From Rhea pennata (lineage: Eukaryota > Chordata > Aves > Rheiformes > Rheidae): DNA of 64,000 bases. A program made the translations under genes and the position numbers. The stretch lies in the NCBI RefSeq assembly GCF_028389875.1, contig NC_084669.1, positions 7,525,501-7,589,500 of the forward strand, in the 5' to 3' direction. Under the pieces are notes generated by a model that was not told the origin of the DNA, searched no databases, and saw only the letters and a list, made by a program, of their open reading frames with translations. Numbering within the stretch: the first letter of the stretch is position 1; each line of letters opens with the position of its first letter. Below, piece by piece: positions 27,801-40,905 of the stretch.

Positions 27801-30800
27801 GTGGGACACGAGCTAGAGTTTGGCTAGAGGAGGAAGAGCTCTATAACACATTTCAGTTCCGCTGCAGTCATTTGATCTTTCCATGACCTTTCTCTTGCAA
27901 TGGGGCTGACCTTATATATTTTGTTCTTGGCTAACTAACAAGAGTCAATGCTTCATTGATAGCTGCTGCTTATACAGCTTTGCAGGTTAGCAGCTGTAGA
28001 CCAGGGCTGTGGAAAAGGGAAAATGGAAAAGGAGAAGGAGAAAGAAAAGAGATTTTTATTCCATGTAAAAACAGCAAAAATACATGTTCTACAGCAAGTA
28101 AAATGTCTGGCTTTTTGTCTCAAACTTACCAGGTTTTCATAATGTCAAGGCTAAATTATTTAGATAGAAACTTCCTTAAAAATACTTACCACTCCATATA
28201 CATTACCATGCTATACATTACCACTCCACTGAGAGCAAGGAGTAGGAGATGCCCTTCCCACCACCATAAATAAGCTTTTCTGTGCACTGCACAACCACAT
28301 TTTTTAGGAACAAGTCCCCAGAGAAGTAAAGCCCTACAGTTAAGTAGGGCCAAACCTACTACAGCAGGTCCCCAGAACCTTATGGCAACGCTACAGCAAG
28401 CTAGTTGTTAACGCAGTCCGCACCAACTTTCCCGCACAGCCTGCTGGATAGTCTAGCATACGTCAGCAGCTGGGGAGCGCTGCACCACAGTTGTAGTCAG
28501 GGTGAGTGGGGAAAAGGTTGAAACCACTTTATCTTTTTCATTGAGTTAGTGTAACACTTAAGAGATACGCAAGGCATTCGTAAAGTTCTCAGATTCTGGG
28601 TCCAGAAACTAGATTGTCCACCTAGACGATCAGCCTAGCTGCACGAAAGCCTACTCCAGAAGTACATGAGACAGGACTGAAGACTGCTTTCAGAACACTG
28701 ACTCCTCTCCTCATTTTGTTCTCTATTTGCTTGCATCCTAGCCACAAGAAAGGTAGAGGGTAAATCACAGCAGTTAGATGTAAAACTCTCAGATAAAATC
28801 CTGTGCTTAACTGCGTAAATAAAACTAGCATTGTCAGAGCAAAGTAAAGAGAAAAAGATTGACCTAATGTGTGCAAGCCAAAGATCCTCAGGCTATGGGT
28901 AAAAGATAGAGATGATATTGTCAGCACAATCAACTTTTCCCTATGGCTTAAGGAATGGTATCCTGTTAGTATCGTTTTGTTATCATCCATCTTGTAAGAA
29001 TGAAAAGAGGAAAGCAAAGCCAGTTTGCTGAACATATTGTTATCGCAAATGGCTTTTCTAAACAGATCTAAAAAAAGGTGCTTGGAAAATCTTAAAACAT
29101 CCTTTCCTTTCTGTCATGTATATTAATGTATTAACAAGGCCCATTAAAAAAAATGGAATTTCCATTATAAGTACCCTTGACTTTCTGTCCTGAAGTATTG
29201 CATAGCCCTGCCGTAGGAGATAAGATCTGCAGAATTCATTTCAGCTGAAATTTGGATGAATTTCTTCACTAGCTGTTTCTTTTTTCATGAATATTCATTT
29301 TATTTTTTTCTTTTTCTAGCACCCTAAAAGTTTGAAAAAGAAATCAACCAAAAGAAAAGGAGAGAATTAGCTATTTAATTAAAAGATATAAAAATTTCTA
29401 TGGGAAATTTCACTTAGGATTTGTTTTCAGAAAACTAAAAAGTTTTCCCAGCCCTAGTATCAACAGATTATGTGTTGTATTTTTTAATGTGTGCTGTCTG
29501 TGTAAAGTAAGATCACAAGTGGAATACTTCATATCCATTTCTCTTCAGCTCTCTTCTTTATGGAGGACCTATCATGTCCAATACAAGTTATTCAAGTAAT
29601 TTTTTTTCTGTATTTCCACAAAGGCTGGCTAGAAATATTCAAAGAGTTATCAGTTATTGTAATTTACCATTCCTAGCATGTTTTTTAGCTTATCAAAAAA
29701 AGAGAGCAGCATTAATAAGAAAACAGCACTGGTAAGCTTCTACTCTCCATAACTCACTGTGCTGTATTGCTAACTCTACACAGTGGCTACTGGATTTAAC
29801 TAGCCACATATTTAATTTATGTTTCAAAAATGCATTACCTGTTGTGCTAAAATTTTACCAGAGTTGCTCATACAATGGCTATATGCATGTATTGACTGAA
29901 CCCCAAGGCTATAGCAGTGACCTCCAGCAGTAAACAGGTTTCTGGAAGATGGGAGGGAGTTTAATGTCTGTGTCCCATCTTTAGGGATAAAATATGAAGG
30001 AAAAAAGGCAGAAGAGAGGCAATTCTGAATAAATGCAGCAAAAAAAAATGAGTGTTCTGTGAGCAGAGGAGTTGCTGAACTACTGAATCCTGGGCTTCCT
30101 CCAGGCTTGTGCATCCTACCCTTCCAATAGATGATACTTAAGTTTTTGCTTCTGCCTCATATGTTCATGTATTTCCTCTTTTCCCAGATATAAGTGCGCA
30201 CTGACTTGCACTAGAATAATATTTGGCCTTGTTGCTTGATTTTCAGAGAATCTGAGGACCCATAACCTCTGTAAAAATTAATTGGTCCCTCAGGACTAGC
30301 AACGGTTGTCAAAATCCCCAATAACCTATTAGATACAGAAGGAGATTCTGCCCACCCAGGGGAATAATTAAAGAGAAAATTCTATGGGGAAAACTTTACG
30401 AAAGTGTCTTACTATTTTTCTCACTAGCAAGGGCTTTGTTAGGAAAGTGGCTTATTGGTCCTGATCCTACCGGAGAACTGATATGTACAATTGAACGGCT
30501 GCCGCAGAGTATTTGAACTCACTAGCACAATATGAAATGGTCAGTCTATCCAAAAAAATGACCACTTCCTCCTTTTCTTCCGGTCAACCCATCTGTTTCT
30601 CAATTGCATTCAATTTCTTAAACTGGGACCATCACTTTGGTATCTGATCACCTATCTGCCAGTAAACTATGGAAATTGCAGAGTGGTAATACCAACCTGC
30701 AATTAATTGTACAATATAATTAGTGTGTTTTCCAGGATTTCTGAGTCACGCTGTTCCGGTGTTCTGTAATGATAGTTATAAAGTATCCATGGGAATGAGG

Positions 30801-31439
30801 TTTCATTTTGCAAGATGTTCCTGAAAACATCAAAGACCTTTCAGGGCAAACTTAATTTTAAGTGTGATATCATTATTGAGAACTGATGCTGAAGTGCACA
30901 CAAACAAGCATATATATGTAAACACTGTACATAATAAAATAAAAATAATAGATAGAAGAAGAAAAAGAATAAAAGAATAAAATAATGAAAATAATAAAAA
31001 AAACTTCTGAATATTTAGTTTTGATTGGAAGTAGGTTGGAGCAGTGCCTTTATCTTCTTACAGATCTATGTCATTGTACCCCAAAACAGCACAGATTAAA
31101 AATCTGATAGTTTCAATTACATCCCCACTCTCCAGACCTCTCCTGTGCATAACGCAATGTTAAAGGTGAAGCCCGTCCACTATGTGGTTGCATCCTTTCT
31201 GAAGTAAATAGTAGAATCGCACTGGAATCATAAAACTGCAGGTGACAGAGTAATTTACATCCGAGTTTTCATTTTCTTATCCCTTTAATGTCAGATTCAC
31301 TGTAAATGGAAATGGCTATCTAAACAGTCACTTCTACCTACCTAACAGGGGCATTCAGTTGCCACATCAGCAGCCAAATGTTACGTGAGTCCCATGGAGC
31401 TGTGAGGGACGACAGAGGCATATTCTGCATCAGAGCATG
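27801..31439. other. Intergenic, AT-rich, no gene seen
   Basis: Contains an A/T-rich AATAA-like low-complexity stretch (30930-31010) and short chance frames (longest 137 codons on the minus strand at 28622-29035, not recognised). A GC-balanced stretch at about 28330-28500 has no recognisable feature. Confidence 0.45.
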
Positions 31440-31740
31440 GTGCGATTGGCTCAGAGAACCGGACACTCTGAACATTAACTGATGCATAACCACAGGTTTT
31501 CTCATTTAGCAAATTGCTCTGCACTCTGACTGTGGGTATGTAATTTGCATAATCATTGCCCAGGTACAGTGCAGTGTGTGCATCCCCGTGGTCTGGCAGT
31601 CTGCCATCATTCACCCAATCAGGGATTTGCATAATCCCTTTGCAGCTCTTTCACAGCAACTTCACTCTGGATATGCAAATCCCTCCATCCTTGTTGGCTG
31701 CTGCAGTTCCTCTGTGCTGATTGGTTTCTCTGCCCTTTCA
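31440..31740. promoter_or_regulatory. Cluster of three octamers and three CCAAT boxes
   Basis: Perfect octamers ATTTGCAT occur at 31543-31550 and 31625-31632, with ATGCAAAT at 31673-31680. Inverted or direct CCAAT boxes lie at about 31444-31449, 31615-31619 and 31720-31724. The second and third octamers sit in a perfect 12-base inverted repeat (AGGGATTTGCAT / ATGCAAATCCCT). This is a POU-factor and NF-Y arrangement, as in some promoters and neural enhancers. No gene follows, so an enhancer is more likely. Confidence 0.5.
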
Positions 31741-31744
31741 TTTA

Positions 31745-34700
31745 TCAGATGTTTTCCAGCAATAGAGATATTTCTTTTACTTTTGGTGTCCTTCCCCATG
31801 AAAACAAAAGAAAAATTGAACTAAAATCTCCATACAGATTGGTCTATATCCCTGATGAAGAAAAAAGGCTTGAGAAAAGTGATGCTCTTCAGTTACTTCC
31901 CTCTCTGTTCCCTTTTGATCATCCATGCCCCATCCTCCTACCCAGGGCAAGGCTCTTGTGCCCAGAGTAACCATCCTGTTTGCGGTTCCTCCAGGAGATC
32001 CATATCCCAATGCCCACTCTAACTTCACAATACAGATGGTACAGCTCAGCTGAGGAGAACAGCTTTGCAGACCCTTTGGAAAGGTAAAAGGAAGAGTAGA
32101 GGAGAGAGGAAAAAATATTGAACAGAACTTACGAATGTGTAGCTCACCTCCAGAGATACAGCTCCCAGTTACTTCACTGTTTTTAACTGCATAATTTCCA
32201 CCGTTGCTTCTGCACCTTCTGATCTTGAACCATTGAGTCTAATCTGTTTTCAGGATAAAGTAACATGTGAAAGCAGCTAATGTGAGCTCCACAATACTAG
32301 TGGCCTTCTTGTGTATCATTTGATATCACTGTATAATATATAGCTATGCAGAGGAACTCTAAAAGCAGATCTTATAAAAGTAGAGTGCTTTTCCCTTTAA
32401 ACTATTTTATATGAGTGCATACAATTCCACTTGCTTTTAATGAGTTATACCAACGCATAAGAAAATCACTTATTAGTAGTGCATAACGAATCACCAGTCT
32501 TAGAAATAAGGTTGATTACCAACACCAGTGTTATCATAATGTTGAGGTCTTGGCTTCAATCTTAAACAGTTTGTCAAATATCAAGTTAATTATTTTGTTT
32601 TGAAAGACAAATTGTATTAATTCCGTAAAAGGTGCTCACAGTCTAGCTTTTGAGCTACAAGTTGCACAAATGTGCAATGTTGTGATATACAACACCTTTT
32701 CTAAGATCTTGCAAGGAAATAACCTTAGAAGTGATACGTGGCATGGCCTAATAGTCTAAGAAGAGTCTTTTGCTGACCGGACAAATAGTCCTGCACTCAG
32801 ATTCCTCACATTTTATGATGTCACAAAACACTGTAATCCATAAATCTTTCGTAAATACCTACTTATCTCTAAAGCACCTATACATATTGTCGACAACTTT
32901 TTTGTAGAACAGTAAATTCTTACTACTTACAGGTATTTTAGTGTTTCTGTAACTCAGATATTTGCTGATCTACATTAGAAAGAAATACGCTTAAGGCAAA
33001 ACTTTTACTTTATTGCTGTCTGCAATAGGCAGATATTTTTCTTGCAAGGGATTTCCTGCAATAAATACCATTGTCATTCTTACTACTGAAGTTGTTGCCT
33101 TGAAACACCTTGTCCTGAAATACTGCCTTTGAAAGCCATTATTCTATAATTACTGCAGCTTTTGACCTAGTTACACAAAACATAAAGAATGCTGCTCTTT
33201 TCCTTTCAGTATTCCCAGGGAAATGGCTAAGAAAAAATATTCTTCTGGTGAAAAGCAGCTAATAGAGCCATGAGGAGAAAGGTGCAAAACCCCTTTGAAT
33301 TGTGTCTAATACTGTATATGCTTCATAGTCCTAGTAAACATATATGTTAGTAATGGAGAATCATTGTGAAAAGCACAGTAGGAATATGAAGAAGAAAGGG
33401 GCCTATCATATCCGTTTTCCAGTAAGTACAACAGATCACAGAGTTACAACAGAATTTTTTAAATCTCCTGTTTTGGTGGCTACTTCTATTTCTGCACCTT
33501 CAGCACCATGTACCAGCCAAGAACTGAAGATGGTGAAGTTTTGTTAAGGCAATCCTCTCAATACACCTGTGCTCCATGTGTGTCAGGCCAGAACTTGCAA
33601 CAGTATAAAGTGTTTACTCAGTCTATGTCATCCTGGTGCCATCTGGATGCTACCACTCTGGTATGCCCATTTGGCATGAGCCAACCAAATATGGCAGCTA
33701 GGCATGACAAGGGCCCAAACTTAATGTCAGGTACTAGATCATATCACTTCACTAGTCCAGTTTGTAGTTCCATCTCAAAATAACTATGTTGTCCTATGGA
33801 AAACATAGTTGTTTTCCATAGAAAACAACTGTTGTTGTTGCTGCTGTTATTGTTATTCTGCTTTCGTGGTGTTTTTTCTTTTAATATTCCACATTTTATA
33901 AAAAGTTCAAAAAAAAACATTAGTTTACATGTATGTATCCTCTGGTTTGTTTGCATTTATAGAGAAGCTGACAACTTTCAGCTGAATTTCCAGACCAAAA
34001 TTACTGGGGAAAGGAACAGGAAACTGTTCAAAGAGCTCCTGACAAAGAGGCTAGCATTTCTCCATAAAATATGAGAAGCCAAACTGCAGGGTCAGCACCC
34101 CACTGAGCTCTGTTTGTTTGAGGGCTGGGTCTAGAATAATCTTGATCTGAAATTGCATATAGTGTATATCTTTGCCCTTGGATTTATGGGGGGAAACAAA
34201 GTAAGGTAGAGGAAAAGATAAGTTCAGTCTGCACAGTCCAGCCCACAAGAGCAGCCACCTTTACATATGGCTAAAGAAGTACCTGCAACCTATGCCTGGA
34301 TGCTGAGAATTAATGATTCTGGTCCCTATCTTCTTTTCATGGAATTATCTTAACCAAAGTTCTTAAAATGTCTTCTACTTAGAGAAGTGTTTGATATCAT
34401 CCCAGGGAGGCCTGAAATCAATCTCTGTCAGTCAAGCAGAAGCCAGAGGTCAAAAAGTGACTTTTATTTGTCCTTGCAAAAGGCCAAAAACTTGCTGTGA
34501 AGCCAGGCATGTGTGACAGACAAAATCCATTCTTTGATCAATCTGAATTGTTGTTCTGGTTCCCCATAATCTATTTGCCCCAGTACTAGTTAGGCAGTTT
34601 TAATACAATACTTGAGAGTATTATCTTTCTATTATATAAAATACAAAAATGCTTTACTAGCATCCCAAATCTCATTGCAGTCTTCAAGTTTATCCAAAAT

Positions 34701-35496
34701 GTTCTCTTTTTGCTTCTGAAATATATCTTTCTTATTGGATTGCTGTAACTTCCTGTTTGTAAGTACTAGAAACCATGCTTTCTAAACCACAGTTGTTATT
34801 AATAAAAGTTTCAATGACTGAGAAGTCCCTACTTAATGCCTCTTTATTTTACCCATGGGAGATAGTTAAGCAATATTTTTTGATTTGTATACATTGATGT
34901 TATGATAACACTGGCCCCTTCTATTTCAGTTGGAGTGGAAATTAATTCCTTGTTGGCTCCTTATTAAGCATGTTAGGCAATCTTTATGTCCATTTATTTT
35001 CTAACTACTTAAACACTAGTCCAATTTTTATTTTCTTTTTCTAATCTCGGGTAGTCTTCTGAGTATGGGAAGAAAAATAACTCCCAGTTCTGGTTCTCCT
35101 TTGCTTGCCCAATTCTTCCACAGATCTATCTTTATAATTATTATACTGTTAAACTACCTATCCAGAATTCCTTAGAAATTTACATCTTATCTCTCTTGGA
35201 GGTAAATCACAGCTTAATCACCTGACAAAGCTGGTATTAAGTGTCCAATTCAACCTGTGTAGCTTATCACTTTATGCGGTAACAAAACAGGTGTGTTTTA
35301 GGTGAGTCCTGGGCCAATTTCTGTTGAACTATCTAGTAAGATTCCCACTGGCTTCAGAGAGTGGGGGATGAGGCTGATGGCAGAAGATTTCTTTAGGGTA
35401 AGAACTTGATGGATGGCTTCTCAGCCTGGACAACTCCCTCAGGTCTCATTGAAGGCTGGTCCAAACTGCTCTGGGATTTAGACCTTTCCTTTTTGT
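31745..35496. other. Intergenic, AT-rich, no gene seen
   Basis: Only short chance frames. A perfect 11-base inverted repeat with a 6-base loop lies at 33794-33821 (CTATGGAAAAC / GTTTTCCATAG), followed by a short (GTT)n at about 33830-33845. Nothing else is supported. Confidence 0.5.
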
Positions 35497-35941
35497 TCTC
35501 GGCATGGATTCAGCAAGGGGAAATCCTGCTTAACCAACCTGATCACCTTCTATGATGGACTGACTGGCTGGGTAGATGAGGGCAGAGCAGTGGACGTTGT
35601 GTACCTTGACTTCAGCAAGGCTTTTGACACTGTCTCCCATAACATCCTCCTAGATAAGCTCAGCAAGTGCAGGTTAGATGAGTGGAGAGTGAGGTGGATT
35701 GAGAACTGGCTGAAAGGCAGAGCTCAGAGGGTTGTCGTCAGCCTGGGGGCTGACCTGCTGAAAAACAGCTCTGCAGGGAAGGACCTGGGAGTCCTGGCAG
35801 ACAAGTTGACCATGAGCCAGCAATGTGCCCTTGTGGCCAGGAAGGCCAATGGTATCCTTGGATGTGTTAGGAAGAGTGTTGCCGACAGGTTGAGGGAGGT
35901 GATCATGACACTCTACTCAGCCCTGGTGCTCTCCTACTTCT
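35497..35941 (+). mobile_element. CR1 LINE fragment, reverse transcriptase region, internally deleted
   Basis: Translation of 35590-36003 starts MDVVYLDFSKAFDTVSHNIL and continues with RAQRVVVSLG, the CR1 reverse transcriptase. It then jumps to [18 protein letters not shown] and [19 protein letters not shown]. In intact CR1, roughly 100 codons, including the catalytic ADD motif, separate these parts, so the copy is internally deleted and dead. The upstream part (CAGCAAGGGGAAATCCTGCT) is also CR1. The 3' end is missing. CR1 is the dominant LINE of birds and other sauropsids. Confidence 0.93.
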
Positions 35942-35944
35942 GTA

Positions 35945-37366
35945 TAAGTGATGAATTCACTCACTGTGAATTCTGTAGTTCTGTAGCTGTGTGTTATACG
36001 TAGGAAGTATGAGATCTCTTGTAAATCCTACCTGAACACAAATACCAGTCCCACTAGCTTTAGTGTCACTTCAGAATTTTGTTAGTTATCAACAGTCAAG
36101 CCAGTCTTGGGAGACTCACATCTTCTGTTGTACATTGTTTTTCTATGGCACCGAGTAATTCATAGAACACTCTCCTTTTTTTTCAGATATCTGCATTCTT
36201 TACACATGAAATATAAAAGGCAGTTTTCTGTATCCATAAGTGTTTTCCTCCCATAAACAAGCCATCTTGTCATAAGAGGGTGAAAAGATAGTTGTACTCA
36301 CTTAGTTAGATGTCCTAGAGGTATGTTAATGCACAGAAGATTTTTACTGAATGAAACTTAAATATCTCTGCAGTACTTCTGATCCACTCTGCTATTACCA
36401 TATACAAAGCCCTCTCCAGTGGATGCGTTTGCAAATGGATGTGTCTGAGTCATATCTTGAAGACCCTGCCTAAGCAAAACTCCAGTCCTGGGTGAGAAGT
36501 GAAGTCAGACCCTAGAAGTCTGTTCAAATAAATCAGGGCTGATTATCAGTGAGTGATGAAATGACCATTTTTGCACAATGACATATACACATTTGGCCAT
36601 TTGAGTTTTTTGTAGTTACATTCATTTCAGACAACTTCTTAAATGAAAAACAGATGCCACCACCAAGTATTAAAGCTCACAAAGATGGATTTTCACATTT
36701 CTTTTAGTGAGTGTTTTTATCAATAATACACATGAAAAGGGCCTGGGGAAGTTTTATTACATTAATTTAGCCACCATAAATCAACACAGAATGCAAAATT
36801 CATTTAAATTACCACCTTAGAGCCAATGTAAGAATGATGAAGTGTTATGCTCCAATTCTTACAATGGATTTGGTGACAATCCTCTTTTTAAGCATTGGTG
36901 AATTGCTCACAAGAGAGGTAGGACTGATGCATTTTAAGACAGCTTCTTTCTGTTCATCCAAAGAAGACAGAAAAGCAAAAACTGACCTTGTGCAAGATCA
37001 ACTCACTGTTGAACATGTGTTATCAGTCCACTTGGGTCAATCCACAGAGGAGAGGAGATGTTACAGCTACAGATGCAGTGTTAGCTCAGTCTTAAAGCAG
37101 CTCATGCCTTTGCCTGAGAAAGCCACCAGTTTAACAACCAGCGTGTCAGCCTATGGAGGAGTCATTACACAAAAGGGGGTGGAATTACTGGGAATCTTAG
37201 GTGCTTTGGTGCTCTGGGCAGGTCACAGGAAAGTAAGTAACCCCTGGAGCTGTTCCCCAAGCCCTCCCTGCCAAAGTGCAACTTCACTCAAGGTGTGGAT
37301 TGCTGCAGCCCCTGGCTACAGGTTACAACTTTCTTGGCTCATTGGTGGTTGCTGATGCTTTTAGCT

Positions 37367-37404
<38 letters not shown>

Positions 37405-39249
37405 AAGTGAAAACCTCAGTTCAATCTCTGCAGTGTGTTAGCCAAGTCAGTAGCGGTCACAGATGCTTTCTTAAACTGACCACAGCTTGTATCTCAGCCC
37501 TATTTTAAAGTAATTTGGCTGTGCAATCACTGCAATCTTATACAACTGTATAATTTCCTCTAGTGAGATAATAATAATAGTAATAGTAAAATAACTTGTA
37601 TTACTGTCAAACTTTTTTACTGTTATTAATTGCTTGCCCAATAAGTCCTTTGACCTTTCCAAGGAGATAGCAAACAGTATTGCCAAGTACAAAATTGTTG
37701 TTTTGTTTGAATACAGTTGTATGCCTCCTAAATCTAGTACTGAGACCACCAGTTTGTTCCAGAGAGGACATGCTCAATAACTATCAGATGATCATGACTA
37801 ATTGGTTCATGAAGTCAAGTTAGTGGTCTAGAAGTGAAAGACCAAAATTATCCCATTTTTGTCTCTCCATCAAGTTGTGGTTTTACTGATTCATCAAGAT
37901 GACTTGAAATTCTTTTCCATGGTCCTTTGAGATCAGAGCCCTCTTTGTTCTCTAATATTTTCCTCTCCTTGATACATTTTAGGATGATTCTCTAGCCCTG
38001 TCTTGTTAAACCTAATTGGATAGGACCTTAATTGGGGTGTCTACATCAAATGTCATGTTTTCCTCTTCTCTACCAGCATTGTACCCATTTCCAGGAGCTA
38101 TTCTTTTAGAAAAACTCTTTCTTGAGAAGTATAAATGTTTGGAAAATAAATTAAGTCCAAATGTGATTAACCACTCACCCATGAGTGATTTAGACATGAT
38201 TTGTCTATTTTCCCATGCTTTGTTACTTGTACCAGTTAAAGAAAGGCTAAAAATAAAATAGATTAAGTGTTTTTGCAACATAGCATCAAAGGCTGTAATT
38301 TTGTCCATTCGCATAATTTGAACAAGATCAGACTCAGTAAACACTTGGAAGGGACCTATTACAATTTCATAGGAAACCTAAGTATTTCAAGAACGGATGA
38401 TGTCTGTGCAAGACAGGCAGCTAGTGCTGAAGTGATGCTACAGTGTACTTTTCAGAGAAAAATGTGAAAAAAAATAATCAGTTTGGTTAGATCTGGTCAA
38501 AATTTCGATCATATGATTTTTGATTTAAAAAGTAAAATTCATGACTGCAAAATATCTTTTCAAACAATTTTTAAGGGGAAAAGCAGCCCTTCCCAATGAC
38601 TGAATGTTATTCACAAATTTTCTTTTATACTAGCTGTTCTTTTGACTGAAATGCAAAACTAATTTCTTGATCCTATGATAAGTATTAAATGCACAATTGT
38701 TGAAATGTGCACCACGAATTAATTATCTAGTGAAAAAAAAGTCTGTTTTTCTGAATTGTCACAGCAGGATGTGACTTCTACAAATATGGAAGCTTAAAAG
38801 TCTTAAGCTTTTGCTCATATACCATTCTAACAAGGAAAAGCAAACAAAAATAATCCTGTGATATAAAACTTAAAAAGGGCTGTAACTGAGGCTGTAAAAC
38901 TCCCAAACCTTTCCGAAGATGTATGAAGCCCACAGTGCCACGGCCACCTTCTGTGCTGGGGACAGTACCAAAGACAGCACTGTTCTCCACGACTGCTTGA
39001 GCCTGGCGAGTGTTGGCAGGCCTGAGGGGCTGTGTTCAATTAGTGCAGGAGCAAGACAGACAGAGAACTGTAAGCTCCTTCTCTTGTCCAACAGGCTCAT
39101 CAAATCAAACATGTCGCTTCCGTTGCACTGGAGTCCTGGTGAGTTATTACGTCATCCAGAAAGAAAAATATTCACACTTGGATCATCTAGATGCAAATTC
39201 AAGAGCTTATTAGTGAAATTCTGTTTGAAGACATCGAGGCATATTCAGT
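35945..39249. other. Intergenic; A35 run; no supported gene
   Basis: AT-rich desert. A pure A run of 35 bases lies at 37368-37402, 12 bases after the end of a 173-codon ATG-started frame (36834-37355) that shows no recognisable domain and has no AATAAA before the A run. Short overlapping frames on both strands at 38778-39272 are not gene-like. A 20-base T run lies further right at 40040-40059. Confidence 0.4.
37368..37402. repeat. A35 homopolymer
   Basis: 35 uninterrupted A residues, preceded by TTTTAGCTC and followed by GAAAGTG. No flanking duplication is evident by eye. Confidence 0.98.
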
Positions 39250-39470
39250 TACATTTTCTAATATTATCCTAGTTGAATGTAATATGTATTCAGCCTGCAG
39301 ACACTCCATTTAAATGTCTTTGCACTGCTCATAAAACACGAATTGTTCTTTAAGGGCTAATTAAAAATAAAACTGTATTCCAGTAATATATTCTTTCCCC
39401 AAAACATTTCTTAAATACATTTGCAGATAAGCCCATTGCCATGTAAACTGCATATAAAACATGAGTTTTT
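39250..39470. promoter_or_regulatory. Conserved-looking non-coding block
   Basis: It contains ATTTAAATGTCTTTGCACTG, AAGGGCTAATTAAAAATAAA and TGCCATGTAAACTGCATATA: homeodomain, forkhead-like (GTAAAC) and POU-like words in a repeat-free block directly before the palindromic repeat. A regulatory role is inferred. Confidence 0.3.
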
Positions 39471-39475
39471 ATTCA

Positions 39476-39547
39476 GGGTGAAATCCTGGCCCCAGTGAAA
39501 TCAATGGGAGTTTTGCCATTGACTTCAGTGGGGCCAAGATTTCTCCC
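39476..39547. repeat. Palindromic (hairpin) repeat, 32-bp arms, 8-bp loop
   Basis: The left arm at 39476-39507 and the right arm at 39516-39547 are inverted repeats, matching at 28 of 32 positions, with loop GAGTTTTG. Core words are AAATCCTGGCCCCAGTGAA and CAATGG. This matches the style of old palindromic amniote repeats common in turtles, crocodilians and birds (possibly the MER131-like group, not confirmed). Confidence 0.8.
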
Positions 39548-40819
39548 TTGATGCACATGATATATTTTTCCTGACATTTAGTATGATGAAACAGCCCTGG
39601 TTCTGATTAGCCCAGGGTATAAATAGTATCAGTCAACTAGAGCAAAATTCAAATCAAACCTCAGGCATCTTTGCTGATGCCGCTTTGTTTCTGAGTGTTG
39701 TGTACTAGTGAAGAGACCTAAATGGCTATTTGGAGTCAAGGACCTCATCTGAATCATCTTCTGTGGATTTGCATTTTACCATAAATCAGTGCACAGGCAA
39801 TAAAGGGTTAGTGATCATGGAGGCATCTATTTATGTGCCTTGTGACATACATTTTTCCAGTGTGAATTCTTCATTAAAAGAACCCTTGATGTCTCACAGC
39901 TTGTTACCAAATTGGGCCCTGACTCTTAATATAACTTAGATGTGTTTAAAGTATGCTTCTCAGAAACACTGCCTAAACATTTATGAAAACTATATGCAAT
40001 AATATTAGGAAGAAATCTGCTGGCTGTTTTGACAAGTTCTTTTTTTTTTTTTTTTTTTTAATATCCTATGAATGAGCATATGAATATATTTTAACCTGTT
40101 GCTTTATATTTGAATCAACAAAACTGTAGGAAGAGAGTGACATGGCTTGTCTTCTGGGACCATTTGGTAAATTGCTTGCACATTGCATAGCAGAGAAAAA
40201 TATTTCTTATCTTTCCCTAAAATTTGGATCCATTTTTTAAATAAAAGAAAAAATAATAATTTAGGGATAGTGTCATCAGCAAGTAAAAACAGTAGAAGAA
40301 AAGTGGCAGAAATAAGTAGACACTGAATCTAAAAGGTTTTATTAAAATCATGTCATTTACTTTACAGAGTTAAGCCATAGTTTCTAGGCCCTAATTACAT
40401 AGTTTCCCCGGCCCACACAATACCGGCCATAATGTGCCTTCCAGACAGTTTCAGCACTGATGGGAACTAGTTACGCAGGAAGAAAATTGCAATCCAGAAG
40501 TTAGAAAGCAGCGGCACTACACCACTATGCTGCTTTCCTGCCTTGCCTCTCCTCCCCCCTGGCTGCCTCTTATCACTGCCGTTTCATGATCTGGCTCTGT
40601 AGCACACGTGGGGCTGTGATATTTGTGAGAGACGTGATAGAAAATATGGACCTGTTATTTGCTGGGTGTTCAGGCAAAGCTCCCACTGGCATCTATGAGC
40701 CTTTAAATAGTACAGTGTGTTGCAAGTGGAATTGTTTATTGTGTTCAGTTACAGCCAGCTAAAGCCAGCTCTCACTACTGACTCAAATTCGCGAAAGACC
40801 TACCCTCCTGTCATCCCAC

Positions 40820-40905
40820 ACTGCAATGTTCACTGGGCCCAGTTCTGTTTCCACTTAAGCGCTGGAATAAATGGAGTCAGTACATCTCCACCAGCTCCTT
40901 TTTCT
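40820..40905. repeat. Decayed palindromic amniote repeat fragment
   Basis: CACTGGGCCCAGTTCTGTTT, then CCACTTAAGCGCTGGAATAA and ATGGAGTCAGTACATCTCCA read like a degraded copy of a repeat with the order GGGCCAGATTCTG, TTACACCAG, TGGAGTAACTCC. The match is partial. Confidence 0.35.

Noticed and set aside
35590..36003. 137-codon frame as a possible host gene
   Set aside because: It is a broken CR1 reverse transcriptase.
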